64,000 nt of DNA from Leptospira levettii. Lineage in GTDB: Bacteria; Spirochaetota; Leptospiria; Leptospirales; Leptospiraceae. The notes beneath the pieces were generated by a model that did no database searches, was not told where the DNA came from, and saw nothing but the letters and a program-made list of their open reading frames with translations. The position numbers and the translations under genes were made by a program. Each line of letters starts with the position of its first letter. The stretch's first letter is position 1. Shown here piece by piece: positions 35,843-44,132 of the stretch. Location of the stretch: assembly GCF_002812085.1 (NCBI RefSeq), contig NZ_NPDM01000001.1, positions 310,001 through 374,000 of the forward strand, in the 5' to 3' direction.

Positions 35843-36712
35843 ATGTTTGGTGGTCCCGTTCAGTGTGAATTGGTTCTTGATTGTGTAACCAAAATTGGTT
35901 TTATGCAGGGCATTTTAAATTTTATTCGTTATTATCCCATTGCTGGATTGGCTTTCCTCCTATTCTATGTTTGGCGAAGGGATTTTTTTGAAACATACCG
36001 AATCCAAAAACTCTACCCAAAAGCGGAAAAAGTTTGGAAAGAGTTTCGCCAATCTGCTGTCACTCTCATTGTTTTCACAATGGTGGCTGTGACAAACATC
36101 ACAATGATGAAAGCAAAAATAGTTCCTAGTGGTGTTTACTTTGGTTCTGTTTCAGGGGTTTGGGAAATCAGTTATCTTTTTATCAGTTTTTTCTTCATCA
36201 CAGTTTGGCATGAAACTTGGTTCTATTGGATGCATAGATTTGCCCATTTGAAAAAAGTGTACCCACATGTTCACTCCGAACACCACCAATCGGTGAATCC
36301 GTCACCGCTTGCCGCGTATCGTTTCCAAGCAACGGAAGCATTTTTAGAAGCAATTTATATTGTCCCTTTTGTGATGTTTGTGCCTGTTCATTTTTATGTT
36401 GTACTGTTCCACACTTTTTATGCGATGATCCTCAATATTTGGTGGCATCTAGGGTATGAATTTTTTCCCAAAGGTTGGGCTTCACACCCCATCACAAAAT
36501 GGATCAATAGTTCTACTCATCACAACCTCCACCACCAAAAGTTCCATGGAAATTACTCATTGTATTTTAATGTTTGGGACCGAGTGATGGGAACTAACTT
36601 TCCTTACTACGAAGAGTATTACGAACAAGTGGTAGGTGAGAGGGAAAAGAAAAAGCGTGAAATCAAACAACAAGGGAAAATCAAAACGGAATCAGGGCTA
36701 GTAACCTCCTAA
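35843..36712 (+). CDS. sterol desaturase family protein, copy 2
   Basis: 289 residues with a ribosome binding site (AGGAG) six bases before the ATG. Four or so membrane helices are present, and the His clusters HETWFYWMHRFAH, HSEHHQSVNPSP and HHNLHHQKFHGN coordinate the di-iron centre. It is a typical C5-sterol desaturase/fatty acid hydroxylase family member; the substrate is unknown. It is shorter than the copy at 29.8 kb and not closely similar to it by eye. It is preceded by the membrane AraC regulator and palindromic sites. Confidence 0.88.
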   Translation: MFGGPVQCELVLDCVTKIGFMQGILNFIRYYPIAGLAFLLFYVWRRDFFETYRIQKLYPKAEKVWKEFRQSAVTLIVFTMVAVTNITMMKAKIVPSGVYFGSVSGVWEISYLFISFFFITVWHETWFYWMHRFAHLKKVYPHVHSEHHQSVNPSPLAAYRFQATEAFLEAIYIVPFVMFVPVHFYVVLFHTFYAMILNIWWHLGYEFFPKGWASHPITKWINSSTHHNLHHQKFHGNYSLYFNVWDRVMGTNFPYYEEYYEQVVGEREKKKREIKQQGKIKTESGLVTS

Positions 36713-36768
36713 CTTCGATTCCTGTAACATGTCCTTCCCAATTCTGCGGCAGGGATCGAGCGAAAATC

Positions 36769-36821
36769 CCTCCCCAAAACGATTGTAAGAATCAATTCTT
36801 TGGAATTAAACCTTGGGGAGG
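36769..36821 (+). other. nested inverted repeats upstream of flgB
   Basis: Outer arms CCTCCCCAA (36769-36777) / TTGGGGAGG (36813-36821) enclose a second hairpin AAGAAT (36787-36792) / ATTCTT (36795-36800). The structure lies 150-200 bases before flgB in a 257-base gap that otherwise holds only a small GGGG-CCG-CCCC hairpin near 36877. It may end the preceding transcript or be a leader structure. Confidence 0.4.
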
Positions 36822-36969
36822 ATTGCAGGGAGAGCCCGACCCATCCAACTTCTGATTTTGGTTTTAGAATTCCATTGGGGCCGCCCCAAAAAAATCATCG
36901 AAACGTGACATAAAAGTCTTTAGGAGGAAGGAAAACCGTCCGAAAGGGAAAGTAGAGAGGAAGAGAAAT

Positions 36970-37401
36970 ATGTTTGAAGCAACACATTTCATGAAAACTC
37001 AAGACCTTTTGGAACGAGGGCTTGGCGCGGCGACACAAAGACGAAAGGTGATCTCCGATAACATTGCCAATGCGGATGTTCCTAATTTCAAACGATCTGA
37101 AGTAGTGTTTGAATCCATGTTAAAACGTGCGATTGAATCGGAAAAAATTGAAAAAGACAAAGCAGTTCCAACGAAAATCACAAACGACCGTCATATAGAA
37201 TTTTTTAAACCCCTCGACTACCGTGATGCCAAACCAAAAACCAATTTGGATTACCTCACGACAATGAGACCAGATGGAAACAATGTGGACATCGAAAAGG
37301 AAGTGGTTGAGTCCAACCAAAACCAAATGAGCTATAATATCATGATTGATCGGTTAAACCAAAACAACCGTTTGCTTAACATTGTGATGAGAACCAATTA
37401 A
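36970..37401 (+). CDS. flgB: flagellar basal-body rod protein FlgB
   Basis: 143 residues with the ribosome binding site AGAGAGGAAGAG directly before the ATG. The rod-protein signature QRRKVISDNIANADVPNFKR lies at residues 25-44, and the C-terminus has the usual helical ending (NRLLNIVMR). It forms part of the proximal rod of the periplasmic flagellum. First of three genes flgB-flgC-fliE. Confidence 0.95.
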   Translation: MFEATHFMKTQDLLERGLGAATQRRKVISDNIANADVPNFKRSEVVFESMLKRAIESEKIEKDKAVPTKITNDRHIEFFKPLDYRDAKPKTNLDYLTTMRPDGNNVDIEKEVVESNQNQMSYNIMIDRLNQNNRLLNIVMRTN

Positions 37402-37411
37402 GGAGTAAACG

Positions 37412-37873
37412 ATGGGTATGTTTGATTCGATTAATATTTCTGCCACGGGTCTTTCCGCACAAAGACTCCGAATGGATGTGATTTCCAATAACATTGCTAA
37501 CTCAACAACAACGAGAAATACCAATGGAGATGGACCTTTCCGACGTGACCGTGTCATCCTAACACCGATTAACCTCCGCACCCAATGGAAAAGCCCAGTG
37601 TATCCATTTGGGGTTGCACCTGGCGAAGGGAAAGGGGTCAAGGTGATGAAAATCGAGAAGGACATGAGCCCTCTTCGTTTGACCTACGACCCCACTCACC
37701 CTGATGCCATCCAAACAGGACCGAAAAAAGGGTATGTGGAACTTCCCAACATCAACATCGTCACAGAGATGACGGATATGATCTCTGCTTCCCGTTCTTA
37801 CGAGGCCAATGTCCAACTCATCAATGGTTCCAAAGCCATGATGAACAAAGCGATGGAAATCGGCCGGGCGTAA
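37412..37873 (+). CDS. flgC: flagellar basal-body rod protein FlgC
   Basis: 153 residues, starting 10 bases after flgB with ribosome binding site AAGGAG. It has the N-terminal rod signature ISATGLSAQRLRMDVISNNI and the C-terminal VTEMTDMISASRSYEANVQ typical of FlgC. It builds the proximal rod with FlgB. Confidence 0.95.
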   Translation: MGMFDSINISATGLSAQRLRMDVISNNIANSTTTRNTNGDGPFRRDRVILTPINLRTQWKSPVYPFGVAPGEGKGVKVMKIEKDMSPLRLTYDPTHPDAIQTGPKKGYVELPNINIVTEMTDMISASRSYEANVQLINGSKAMMNKAMEIGRA

Positions 37874-37968
37874 GTTTCGGTCGGTTTTTGAACTCTTTTT
37901 TATATGAGACATAATTTTTTACTTTAGGTTTCCTGACGTTTACCGATGATTTGAAAGAGGAATCACCC

Positions 37969-38334
37969 ATGTCCATTGACCGCATTACTTCATTCTCCTC
38001 TCAATCTTACAAACCACATTCCCTTCTCCCCCAAGGAGACAAGGTGGGAATCCTTCGTTCGGATGAACGCCATTACGGTAAAACCAATGAAGCTAAATCT
38101 CCTGATGAAGTGGCTGGCACATTTGCAGATGCTTTGAAAAAAGCGTTTGAACAAGTGAATGACCAACAAGTGGAAGCAGACGAACTCACTCAAAAAATTG
38201 TGTTTGATCCAAACTCAGTAGAACTCCATGACGTGATGATCGCAGCAGAAAAAGCAAGGATCTCTCTTACCTTTGCTAAAACCATGTCAGATGGATTTGT
38301 AAGAGCTTACAGAGAACTCACAACATTAAGATAA
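37969..38334 (+). CDS. fliE: flagellar hook-basal body complex protein FliE
   Basis: About 121 residues from ATG 37969, which has GAGG eight bases upstream; TTG 37951 is a weaker alternative. The C-terminal half carries the FliE pattern FADALKKAFEQVNDQQ, then LHDVMIAAEKARISLTFAKTM. FliE joins the MS ring to the rod. Here its usual partner fliF is not the next gene but lies 10 kb away. Confidence 0.92.
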   Translation: MSIDRITSFSSQSYKPHSLLPQGDKVGILRSDERHYGKTNEAKSPDEVAGTFADALKKAFEQVNDQQVEADELTQKIVFDPNSVELHDVMIAAEKARISLTFAKTMSDGFVRAYRELTTLR

Positions 38335-38353
38335 TGTAAACAATTGATAACCA

Positions 38354-38396
38354 GTGTTTGTTGTCCTATCCGTCAATTGATAGGACGACCAAACAC
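38354..38396. terminator. bidirectional hairpin between fliE and the DUF4430 gene
   Basis: Long imperfect stem: GTGTTTG...GTCCTATC (38354-38370) pairs with GATAGGAC...CAAACAC (38379-38396) around loop CGTCAATT. It sits between convergent genes and includes the minus-strand stop region. No T run follows, so termination is plausible but not certain. Confidence 0.5.
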
Positions 38397-38831
38397 TCGT
38401 TCGACGGTTTCAAATCGGATTTGGATTTGGTCGTTTGGTCCTACTTTAACCCCTTTTTTCATCTGAACGGAATCAATTCGTTCTCCATTCACATACACCA
38501 CCCAACCTGCATCCCAAGAATTTCGGATTCCATTCACTTCCATAATTTCTTCCGTTCGATTGGTAGAGATAAACCTCATTGCAGGATCTTCGTTTTTGGA
38601 CAATTCGGCAAGAAGGAATAGTAAATCCTTTCGATCAAATAAAGACGATGGTATGGACTTGGTTTCTTCAAAGTCTTTTGACAAAAACTGAATTTGGATT
38701 TCTGGTTCTTTTGGTTTATGAGAGGAACGAGTGAGTTTACAATTTACAATTGTGAAAAAAAACAATCCCAGAAATACACTGAGATGAATCGTATATAAAA
38801 ATTGTTTTGTCATTTTTTTAAAATGGTTCAC
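38373..38831 (-). CDS. DUF4430-like lipoprotein
   Basis: 152 residues (146 if the ATG at 38813 is used). A hydrophobic signal ends TIVNC, a likely lipobox. The C-terminal part has RNSWDAGWVVYVNGERID and KKGVKVGPNDQIQIRFE, which match the transcobalamin-C-terminal-like beta-grasp domain DUF4430. Its role here is unknown. It overlaps the end of the MBL gene by 4 bases and is probably translated with it. Confidence 0.75.
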   Translation of the reverse strand: MNHFKKMTKQFLYTIHLSVFLGLFFFTIVNCKLTRSSHKPKEPEIQIQFLSKDFEETKSIPSSLFDRKDLLFLLAELSKNEDPAMRFISTNRTEEIMEVNGIRNSWDAGWVVYVNGERIDSVQMKKGVKVGPNDQIQIRFETVERVFGRPIN

Positions 38832-39763
38832 TTCTTTTCATTTCTCTCAAAAACATACACCAAGCCTTGTGCATTTAAGTTCACATCCAAACGCAAAAGG
38901 GACCAATCTTTCTCAGTGAGAATCACTGCATTCCGATTGGCCAAATTCTTTATCATTAACTCCACTTGTTTTTCCATAAAGGAAAGCCGATTCTCTTTTG
39001 GCACCTGTTTGAGTTCGAGGATGGCATTCTGGCAGAGATGTAATCCAATTTTTAAATCTTCTGCACATTGTTTTAGATTTTGGATAACTCCAAAATGAGT
39101 CAAATAACAAACGCTAGCCCCTGTTCCTAAAATTAAATCAATGGAATGGATGGCTTCTTTGGCATCAAAGTCTGTTGGAGTTGTAGTAGGAAAAATAAAT
39201 GATTTTCCATTTTCCAAGTGGGGGTATGAAATTCCAAACGAATCTCCCGTAAAAACACCATTTAGTTTTTTGTCATAAATACAGAAGTGGTGGTTTGCAT
39301 GACCCTTGGTGTAAATGAATTCAAAACTATGGCCCTTCCAATCCAAAAACTCTCCATCTTCCATCACACGCACTCTTTCTTTGGGAATGGGTTTGATCTC
39401 TCCATAGAGTTTTTGAAAATTCTCTTTTCCATACACCGCGGTTGCACTTTTGATGAGAAGACTTGGGTCGATCAAATGTTTGGCAGTTTTTGGATGCGCA
39501 AGTAACACTGCATTGGGACAAGATTCGAGTAAGGCCCAAGCCCCACCTGCATGGTCTAAATGGACATGTGTGACAATAATATAATCTAAGTTTGATGGAC
39601 TTACATTTTGATTGTCCATCACAGAAAGAATTTTTGGAATCGCATGGGTTGTATTGGTTTCAACAACGATCCCATGCCCTTCTTCTTCGATGAGATAAGC
39701 AGAAGCAACTTGTTTTAAATCAGCGTATTCCGTATCAATGGTGATAAAAGTGCCCATAGTCAT
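38828..39763 (-). CDS. MBL-fold metallo-hydrolase
   Basis: 311 residues. The zinc signature THVHLDH is at residues 65-71. Later ligands are in YTKGHANHH, GVFTGDSFG and YLTHFGV. There is no signal peptide. The N-terminus TFITIDTEYADLKQVASAYL is typical of flavodiiron- or glyoxalase II-like MBL enzymes without a flavodoxin domain. Substrate unknown. It is coupled to the downstream DUF4430 lipoprotein. Confidence 0.88.
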   Translation of the reverse strand: MTMGTFITIDTEYADLKQVASAYLIEEEGHGIVVETNTTHAIPKILSVMDNQNVSPSNLDYIIVTHVHLDHAGGAWALLESCPNAVLLAHPKTAKHLIDPSLLIKSATAVYGKENFQKLYGEIKPIPKERVRVMEDGEFLDWKGHSFEFIYTKGHANHHFCIYDKKLNGVFTGDSFGISYPHLENGKSFIFPTTTPTDFDAKEAIHSIDLILGTGASVCYLTHFGVIQNLKQCAEDLKIGLHLCQNAILELKQVPKENRLSFMEKQVELMIKNLANRNAVILTEKDWSLLRLDVNLNAQGLVYVFERNEKK

Positions 39764-39816
39764 ACAGTATGGTCAATAGAACCACTTTGTCAGCTTAAAT
39801 TCTATGTTCTAACCAC

Positions 39817-41421
39817 TCAAACGGGCAATCGTAACCTGTCTTGGATCCATTTTGTTTCTTCTTCGATTTGTGACTTTGACCAACTCCATTCCTTTGCGAC
39901 AACTTGTAAAATTTTCTCTATTGATTCCTTGGGAAGGAGACCAAGTGTACCAAGGCCTGTACGTCGTAAAAAAATGTCAGATACTGTTTTTGCCATTTCA
40001 TATCGAACTGCATACACAACTTCTGCGAGGATCTCACCATCTTCGTTTAATACTGTGCCTAAATTTGGATCCACTTTCCCAATGGATAAAATTGTTTCGT
40101 ATTCTAAACCATAGTGACGAATGAGGTAATCGATCGTTTGAGGCAAATATCCTTTGTGTTTTTCTTTTGCTTCTGCAATAAAAGCTTCTATATCGAGGAT
40201 ATGACTCCCATATAAATGTTGTTTGGCGGATATACTTTTACCTGATTGTTTTTTTATTTTTTTCTGGATGGATCGAAAGATCGTTTCGGCAAACTGACGG
40301 CTTGTTGTGTATTTACCTCCCGCTGCTGTGATGAGTCCATCAATTCCATCTCTAACATGGTCATATAATTCTGATTTCCGTGAGGCAGAATAGGTATCAT
40401 CACCTGACTCGGCAAGTGGTCGTAACCCACCATAAGCAAATAAAACATCTTCTAGTTTCAGTTTATCCTTTAGGTGAGATGTTTGGTTGATATAGTCGAT
40501 AAATTCCAATATACTTTCTTTTGTGAGTTTCCAATCTTCCACCTTACCAAAGTAAGACTTTTCAGTTGGCCCAATCATAGAATGGCCTCGCCATGGAGCA
40601 AAACTAAAATGACCTTTGTCACCCACAAACAAGGTCATGATAGGTGTAACTTGTTTTGTGATGAGGTAAATTCCTTCCGATCGTTGTTTCGGAAAACTTG
40701 TTTCAGTTTTTTTTGATTTTGCCAAAACATCTTGTGTCCATGGCCCTGAAGCATTGACAGTGACTTGGGAACGAATCGTAACTTCCTTTTTAGAAAATAA
40801 GTCTACAGCAGTCACACCCACAACTCGATTCCCATCCCATAATAACTCTTTCACTTCTGAATAATTGGATATTTTTCCGCCATACAAAACGGCAGATTTC
40901 AAAAAACTAAGAGTCAGTCGTTCTGGGCTTAGACAAATGGCATCGTAGAAATAAGCGGCGTCTTCATACTCACCTAAATTATGTTTGCGTAGATCGTTTC
41001 GTTTGAGGTATTTATGATTTGGTATTTTTTTAGATTTATCCCAAGTCCAAGTTTTATCAAACGACAAAAGGTCATACACAAACAAACCAAGCCTTGCAAT
41101 GATCCCAGGTTTTGGAAGGATCATCGGATACGGATATACTAAGTTAGGTGCTATGTTTGATAAGTTCCTTCGTTCCTTTAATGCTTCTCTGACGAGTCCT
41201 ATTTCAAATTGTTTTAAATACCGAAGGCCACCATGGATGAGTTTTCCAGTTGCAGCGGAAGTGGCACCGCCAAAATCTTTTTTTTCTAACAAACAAACAC
41301 TATACCCACGACTTGCCACTTCATAAGCGAGTGTCGCCCCCGTAATGCCACCACCGATAATGGTAACATCAAAGGACTCTCCATCATAGGTTTCGATGAA
41401 TCGATTTAAGTTCAGAGTCAA
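39817..41421 (-). CDS. glpD: FAD-dependent glycerol-3-phosphate dehydrogenase
   Basis: About 534 residues. The start is taken as TTG 41421, because the strong ribosome binding site GAGGAGG ends about six bases before it and the TTG overlaps the upstream stop (TTGA). Motifs are FDVTIIGGGITGATLAYEVA (FAD), ATGKLIHGGLRYL, FAPWRGHSMIGPTE and the C-terminal DAO_C domain (YETILSIG). It oxidises sn-glycerol-3-phosphate to dihydroxyacetone phosphate, passing electrons to quinone. It is the last gene of a three-gene unit with two kinases, under a likely TetR operator. Confidence 0.9.
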   Translation of the reverse strand: MTLNLNRFIETYDGESFDVTIIGGGITGATLAYEVASRGYSVCLLEKKDFGGATSAATGKLIHGGLRYLKQFEIGLVREALKERRNLSNIAPNLVYPYPMILPKPGIIARLGLFVYDLLSFDKTWTWDKSKKIPNHKYLKRNDLRKHNLGEYEDAAYFYDAICLSPERLTLSFLKSAVLYGGKISNYSEVKELLWDGNRVVGVTAVDLFSKKEVTIRSQVTVNASGPWTQDVLAKSKKTETSFPKQRSEGIYLITKQVTPIMTLFVGDKGHFSFAPWRGHSMIGPTEKSYFGKVEDWKLTKESILEFIDYINQTSHLKDKLKLEDVLFAYGGLRPLAESGDDTYSASRKSELYDHVRDGIDGLITAAGGKYTTSRQFAETIFRSIQKKIKKQSGKSISAKQHLYGSHILDIEAFIAEAKEKHKGYLPQTIDYLIRHYGLEYETILSIGKVDPNLGTVLNEDGEILAEVVYAVRYEMAKTVSDIFLRRTGLGTLGLLPKESIEKILQVVAKEWSWSKSQIEEETKWIQDRLRLPV

Positions 41422-42266
41422 AGTTTTCCTCCTCTTTCGAGCCAAGTTTTAATTTGTCGTTTTAGATTTTCCCTTTCACTTTCAATGTCCCAAAGTCCAA
41501 GTCGCAACAAAAGGGAAGATAACCTCCAACGATTGAGATCCGAATCAGTAATGCCACTTAGGTGTTTGTATGCCTTAAGATACCCACTTAAGATAAACTT
41601 TCGGATGAGAGTGTAAAAAAGTATTTTGAGTTTGGGAGTTCCAGGCCATAACTCTGCATCTGTGAAGAGAAGTTGTGTGAAGGAAACGTCAGCACAAGGA
41701 TTCCCTTTTGCCGCCGTCATCCAATCAATGACAATACGATCCTTATCCTTTACGATGACATTTTCAGGATGGAAATCCAAATGGAGGACGGAATTCCCTT
41801 CAGGCAAGTTTTTGATGTATTCACGAATGGTTTTCTTTTCCTCTTCACTCAGAAACTCCAACGGTTTTCCCACCAAACATTCGTTTAAGATCTCTTTGAT
41901 ATCTTTTAGTTTTTGAGTTTTGGTTTGGTGCATTTGAAAGTGTATGTTTGCAAGAGTGTTTGCAATGTGAAAGAGTTCGATTGGATTTTTGTCAGGCAAT
42001 TTTGTGAGAGAAATCCCTTCCAAACGGTCAAAGATGATTCCCAAACGTTCTCCTACTTTTACCTTTCCATAACATTGCATCTTTGTCGCATGCAAACGAT
42101 ACACTTCTAGAGTGTTTTCATATTCAGCTTCTATTTCTTTTGGGTTTGCCGATGGGAAAAAAAGTTTTAATACTTGGTTGTTTGGTAATGCGTATAAATC
42201 CGCTGACCTACCAATCGCAAAAGGAACACCTAATTTGTTTATGTTTTGTTCTATAGAAGAGTTCAC
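41418..42266 (-). CDS. APH / choline kinase-like phosphotransferase
   Basis: 282 residues from GTG 42266. It has the kinase fold of the aminoglycoside phosphotransferase/choline kinase superfamily: the catalytic loop SVLHLDFHPENVIV (Asp base, Asn metal ligand), the DFG-like Asp in IVIDWMTAAKGNPCADV, and an N-terminal Lys in NQVLKLFF. It phosphorylates a small hydroxyl compound; sugar-, choline- or ethanolamine-like substrates fit, antibiotic resistance is less likely. It starts 18 bases after the FGGY kinase and its stop overlaps the glpD start. Confidence 0.85.
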   Translation of the reverse strand: MNSSIEQNINKLGVPFAIGRSADLYALPNNQVLKLFFPSANPKEIEAEYENTLEVYRLHATKMQCYGKVKVGERLGIIFDRLEGISLTKLPDKNPIELFHIANTLANIHFQMHQTKTQKLKDIKEILNECLVGKPLEFLSEEEKKTIREYIKNLPEGNSVLHLDFHPENVIVKDKDRIVIDWMTAAKGNPCADVSFTQLLFTDAELWPGTPKLKILFYTLIRKFILSGYLKAYKHLSGITDSDLNRWRLSSLLLRLGLWDIESERENLKRQIKTWLERGGKL

Positions 42267-42284
42267 TTGAAAACCTGCTTTGAA

Positions 42285-43883
42285 TTAAGAATTGAGAATC
42301 GCAAAATGTTTTTGATTTGTTTTGTACAAATTTTTAAAAACAGAAAAGTTTTTATCATACACTGGTTTCACCTTTGGATTGGGAACCCAAGTTTTGTCGA
42401 CTGGGATCATTTTTTTGATGTCTTCGTATGTTTGGATTTTCCCTAGGCCCAAAGCGACAATGGCAGCCGCACCAATGGCCCCTACGTTTTCCGGATGTAC
42501 AACACGTTCAATGGTTTTTCCTGTAATGTCAGCTAACATTTGACAGATGAAATTAGAACGAGCCACTCCTCCCACAAATCGAATGGTTTTTGAAGTTGGC
42601 ACTTTTTGATTGGAAAGTTCCAAAATCCATCGTTTGTGGAACAAAATCCCTTCTATGACTGCACGGATTAAAATCCGTTTTCCTGTATGCAAACTGATAT
42701 TAAAAAAGATCCCACGTGCTTTTGGATCTTCAAAAGGACATCGGTTTCCATGTAACCAAGGCGTAAAAATCACACCTTGTGATCCAGGTTCTGTATCCTT
42801 AATCGAATCAAACATAAACTCAAATAAACTCTCATACACAGCATCAGGGCCATCTGTGATTTTCTTTTTTTCTAAGTACAAATCAATTTCATCCAATGCC
42901 AAATGGTCTTTTACCCATTGTAAACACTTGCCCGATGTTTCTTGTTCCCCAAAATAATTATAATACCCTTCCCGACTGCCCACAATGGATGCAATCCTCG
43001 CGTTGATATCCACAGTCCTCTTTTTGGTAACAGTGCCAATCCAACCAGATGTCCCCGCATAAATATGAGTGTCTCCTTCAGAAACGGCCCCTGCTCCTAC
43101 TCCAATGAGAGACGCATCCCCTCCACCACCAAACACGGGTGTACCGGTCTTTAGTCCTAAAAACTTTGCCGCTTCTTCTGTGAGTCCTCCTACTTTTTCT
43201 TCGGCATTGATGAGTTTAGGTAAATGTTCTCTTCTAACACCAAATAACTTACATAGGAGAGGACTCCAGTTTCCTTTTCCTTTTCTCGAATTGTATAAAA
43301 AGGTAGCAAAGGCAGAATCCTTTGTCATGACTGCTTGGTTTGTGCACTTAGCGATCAAATATTCTTTGACATCGAACCACCATCTCACCTTACTAAAGTT
43401 ATCTGGTTCGTTTTTTTCCACCCATTTGTATTTCCAAATGGGATCTTTTACACTCGCGGCCACAGCTCCTGTAATCCAAAGGGAGACCAACAGTTTGAAG
43501 GCATTAATACCTTCAATTTTAAATCCATAGTCAATACCGGCCTTCATTTCTTTTGTGGCCCTTTGGTCCATATAACTCATTGCATTTCGGACAGGGCGAA
43601 ACACTTCATCCACAAGCACAAGGCCTTGCATCTGAGAACAAAAGGAAATCCCTTGGATCGTTTCATTGGATACATTCGCTTCGCTTAATACAAGTTCTGT
43701 GGTGGAACGCATGGCCTGCCAAAAGTCCTCTGGATTTTGTTCGGCACCCCCATTTGGCAAGAGTTGGATCGGGTATTCCTTTGTGGCAGACGCAATCAGG
43801 GTGAGTGTGGAAGTCATCTGGAAGAGACAGGTTTTCACACCTGTGGTGCCAATGTCATAGGCTAAAATACAGTCTGAATCCAT
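42285..43883 (-). CDS. FGGY-family carbohydrate kinase, xylulokinase-like
   Basis: About 532 residues. ATG 43883 is chosen because AAGGAG lies six bases upstream; a start at 43976 would reach past this into the operator region. The ATPase core shows ILAYDIGTTGVKTCLF, FCSQMQG, MDQRA, the adenosine motif GGGGDASLIGVG and later RFVGGVARSNFICQMLADITG, with VHPENVGAIGAA. FGGY kinases phosphorylate polyols or ketoses such as xylulose, ribulose or glycerol. First gene of the kinase-kinase-glpD unit. Confidence 0.88.
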   Translation of the reverse strand: MDSDCILAYDIGTTGVKTCLFQMTSTLTLIASATKEYPIQLLPNGGAEQNPEDFWQAMRSTTELVLSEANVSNETIQGISFCSQMQGLVLVDEVFRPVRNAMSYMDQRATKEMKAGIDYGFKIEGINAFKLLVSLWITGAVAASVKDPIWKYKWVEKNEPDNFSKVRWWFDVKEYLIAKCTNQAVMTKDSAFATFLYNSRKGKGNWSPLLCKLFGVRREHLPKLINAEEKVGGLTEEAAKFLGLKTGTPVFGGGGDASLIGVGAGAVSEGDTHIYAGTSGWIGTVTKKRTVDINARIASIVGSREGYYNYFGEQETSGKCLQWVKDHLALDEIDLYLEKKKITDGPDAVYESLFEFMFDSIKDTEPGSQGVIFTPWLHGNRCPFEDPKARGIFFNISLHTGKRILIRAVIEGILFHKRWILELSNQKVPTSKTIRFVGGVARSNFICQMLADITGKTIERVVHPENVGAIGAAAIVALGLGKIQTYEDIKKMIPVDKTWVPNPKVKPVYDKNFSVFKNLYKTNQKHFAILNS

Positions 43884-43980
43884 GGAATCTCCTTCGCTTC
43901 GGGTGCCACTGCCCCAGTTTTCACCAATTTTGGGTTCACTTACCCTTTTTTCGGTGTTTTTCTGCCCAAAGGACAAAAAA

Positions 43981-43996
43981 GTGAGTGATCACTCAC
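43981..43996. promoter_or_regulatory. TetR-type operator, site 1
   Basis: Perfect 16-bp palindrome GTGAGTGATCACTCAC in the divergent region between the FGGY kinase (98 bases away) and the MFS transporter (137 bases away). The same half-sites TGAGTGA/TCACTCA recur in the tetR-aminotransferase region, so it is probably bound by the nearby TetR regulator. Confidence 0.7.
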
Positions 43997-44132
43997 AAGG
44001 ATTTAGTAGGATCAGCTCCGTTGGCAATCGATTTTTCATCCCCCCTGTTCTTTTCTGAATGGTGAAACCAGATCGGGGGCGCTTTGAGGTTTGGATCTTC
44101 GTATTACCATCGGGATAAAGGGAGTGAGTCGT

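Noticed and set aside
36873..36888. TTGGGGCCGCCCCAA hairpin before flgB as a terminator
   Set aside because: The stem is short, and the A run follows it on the plus strand, which is the wrong layout for either direction.
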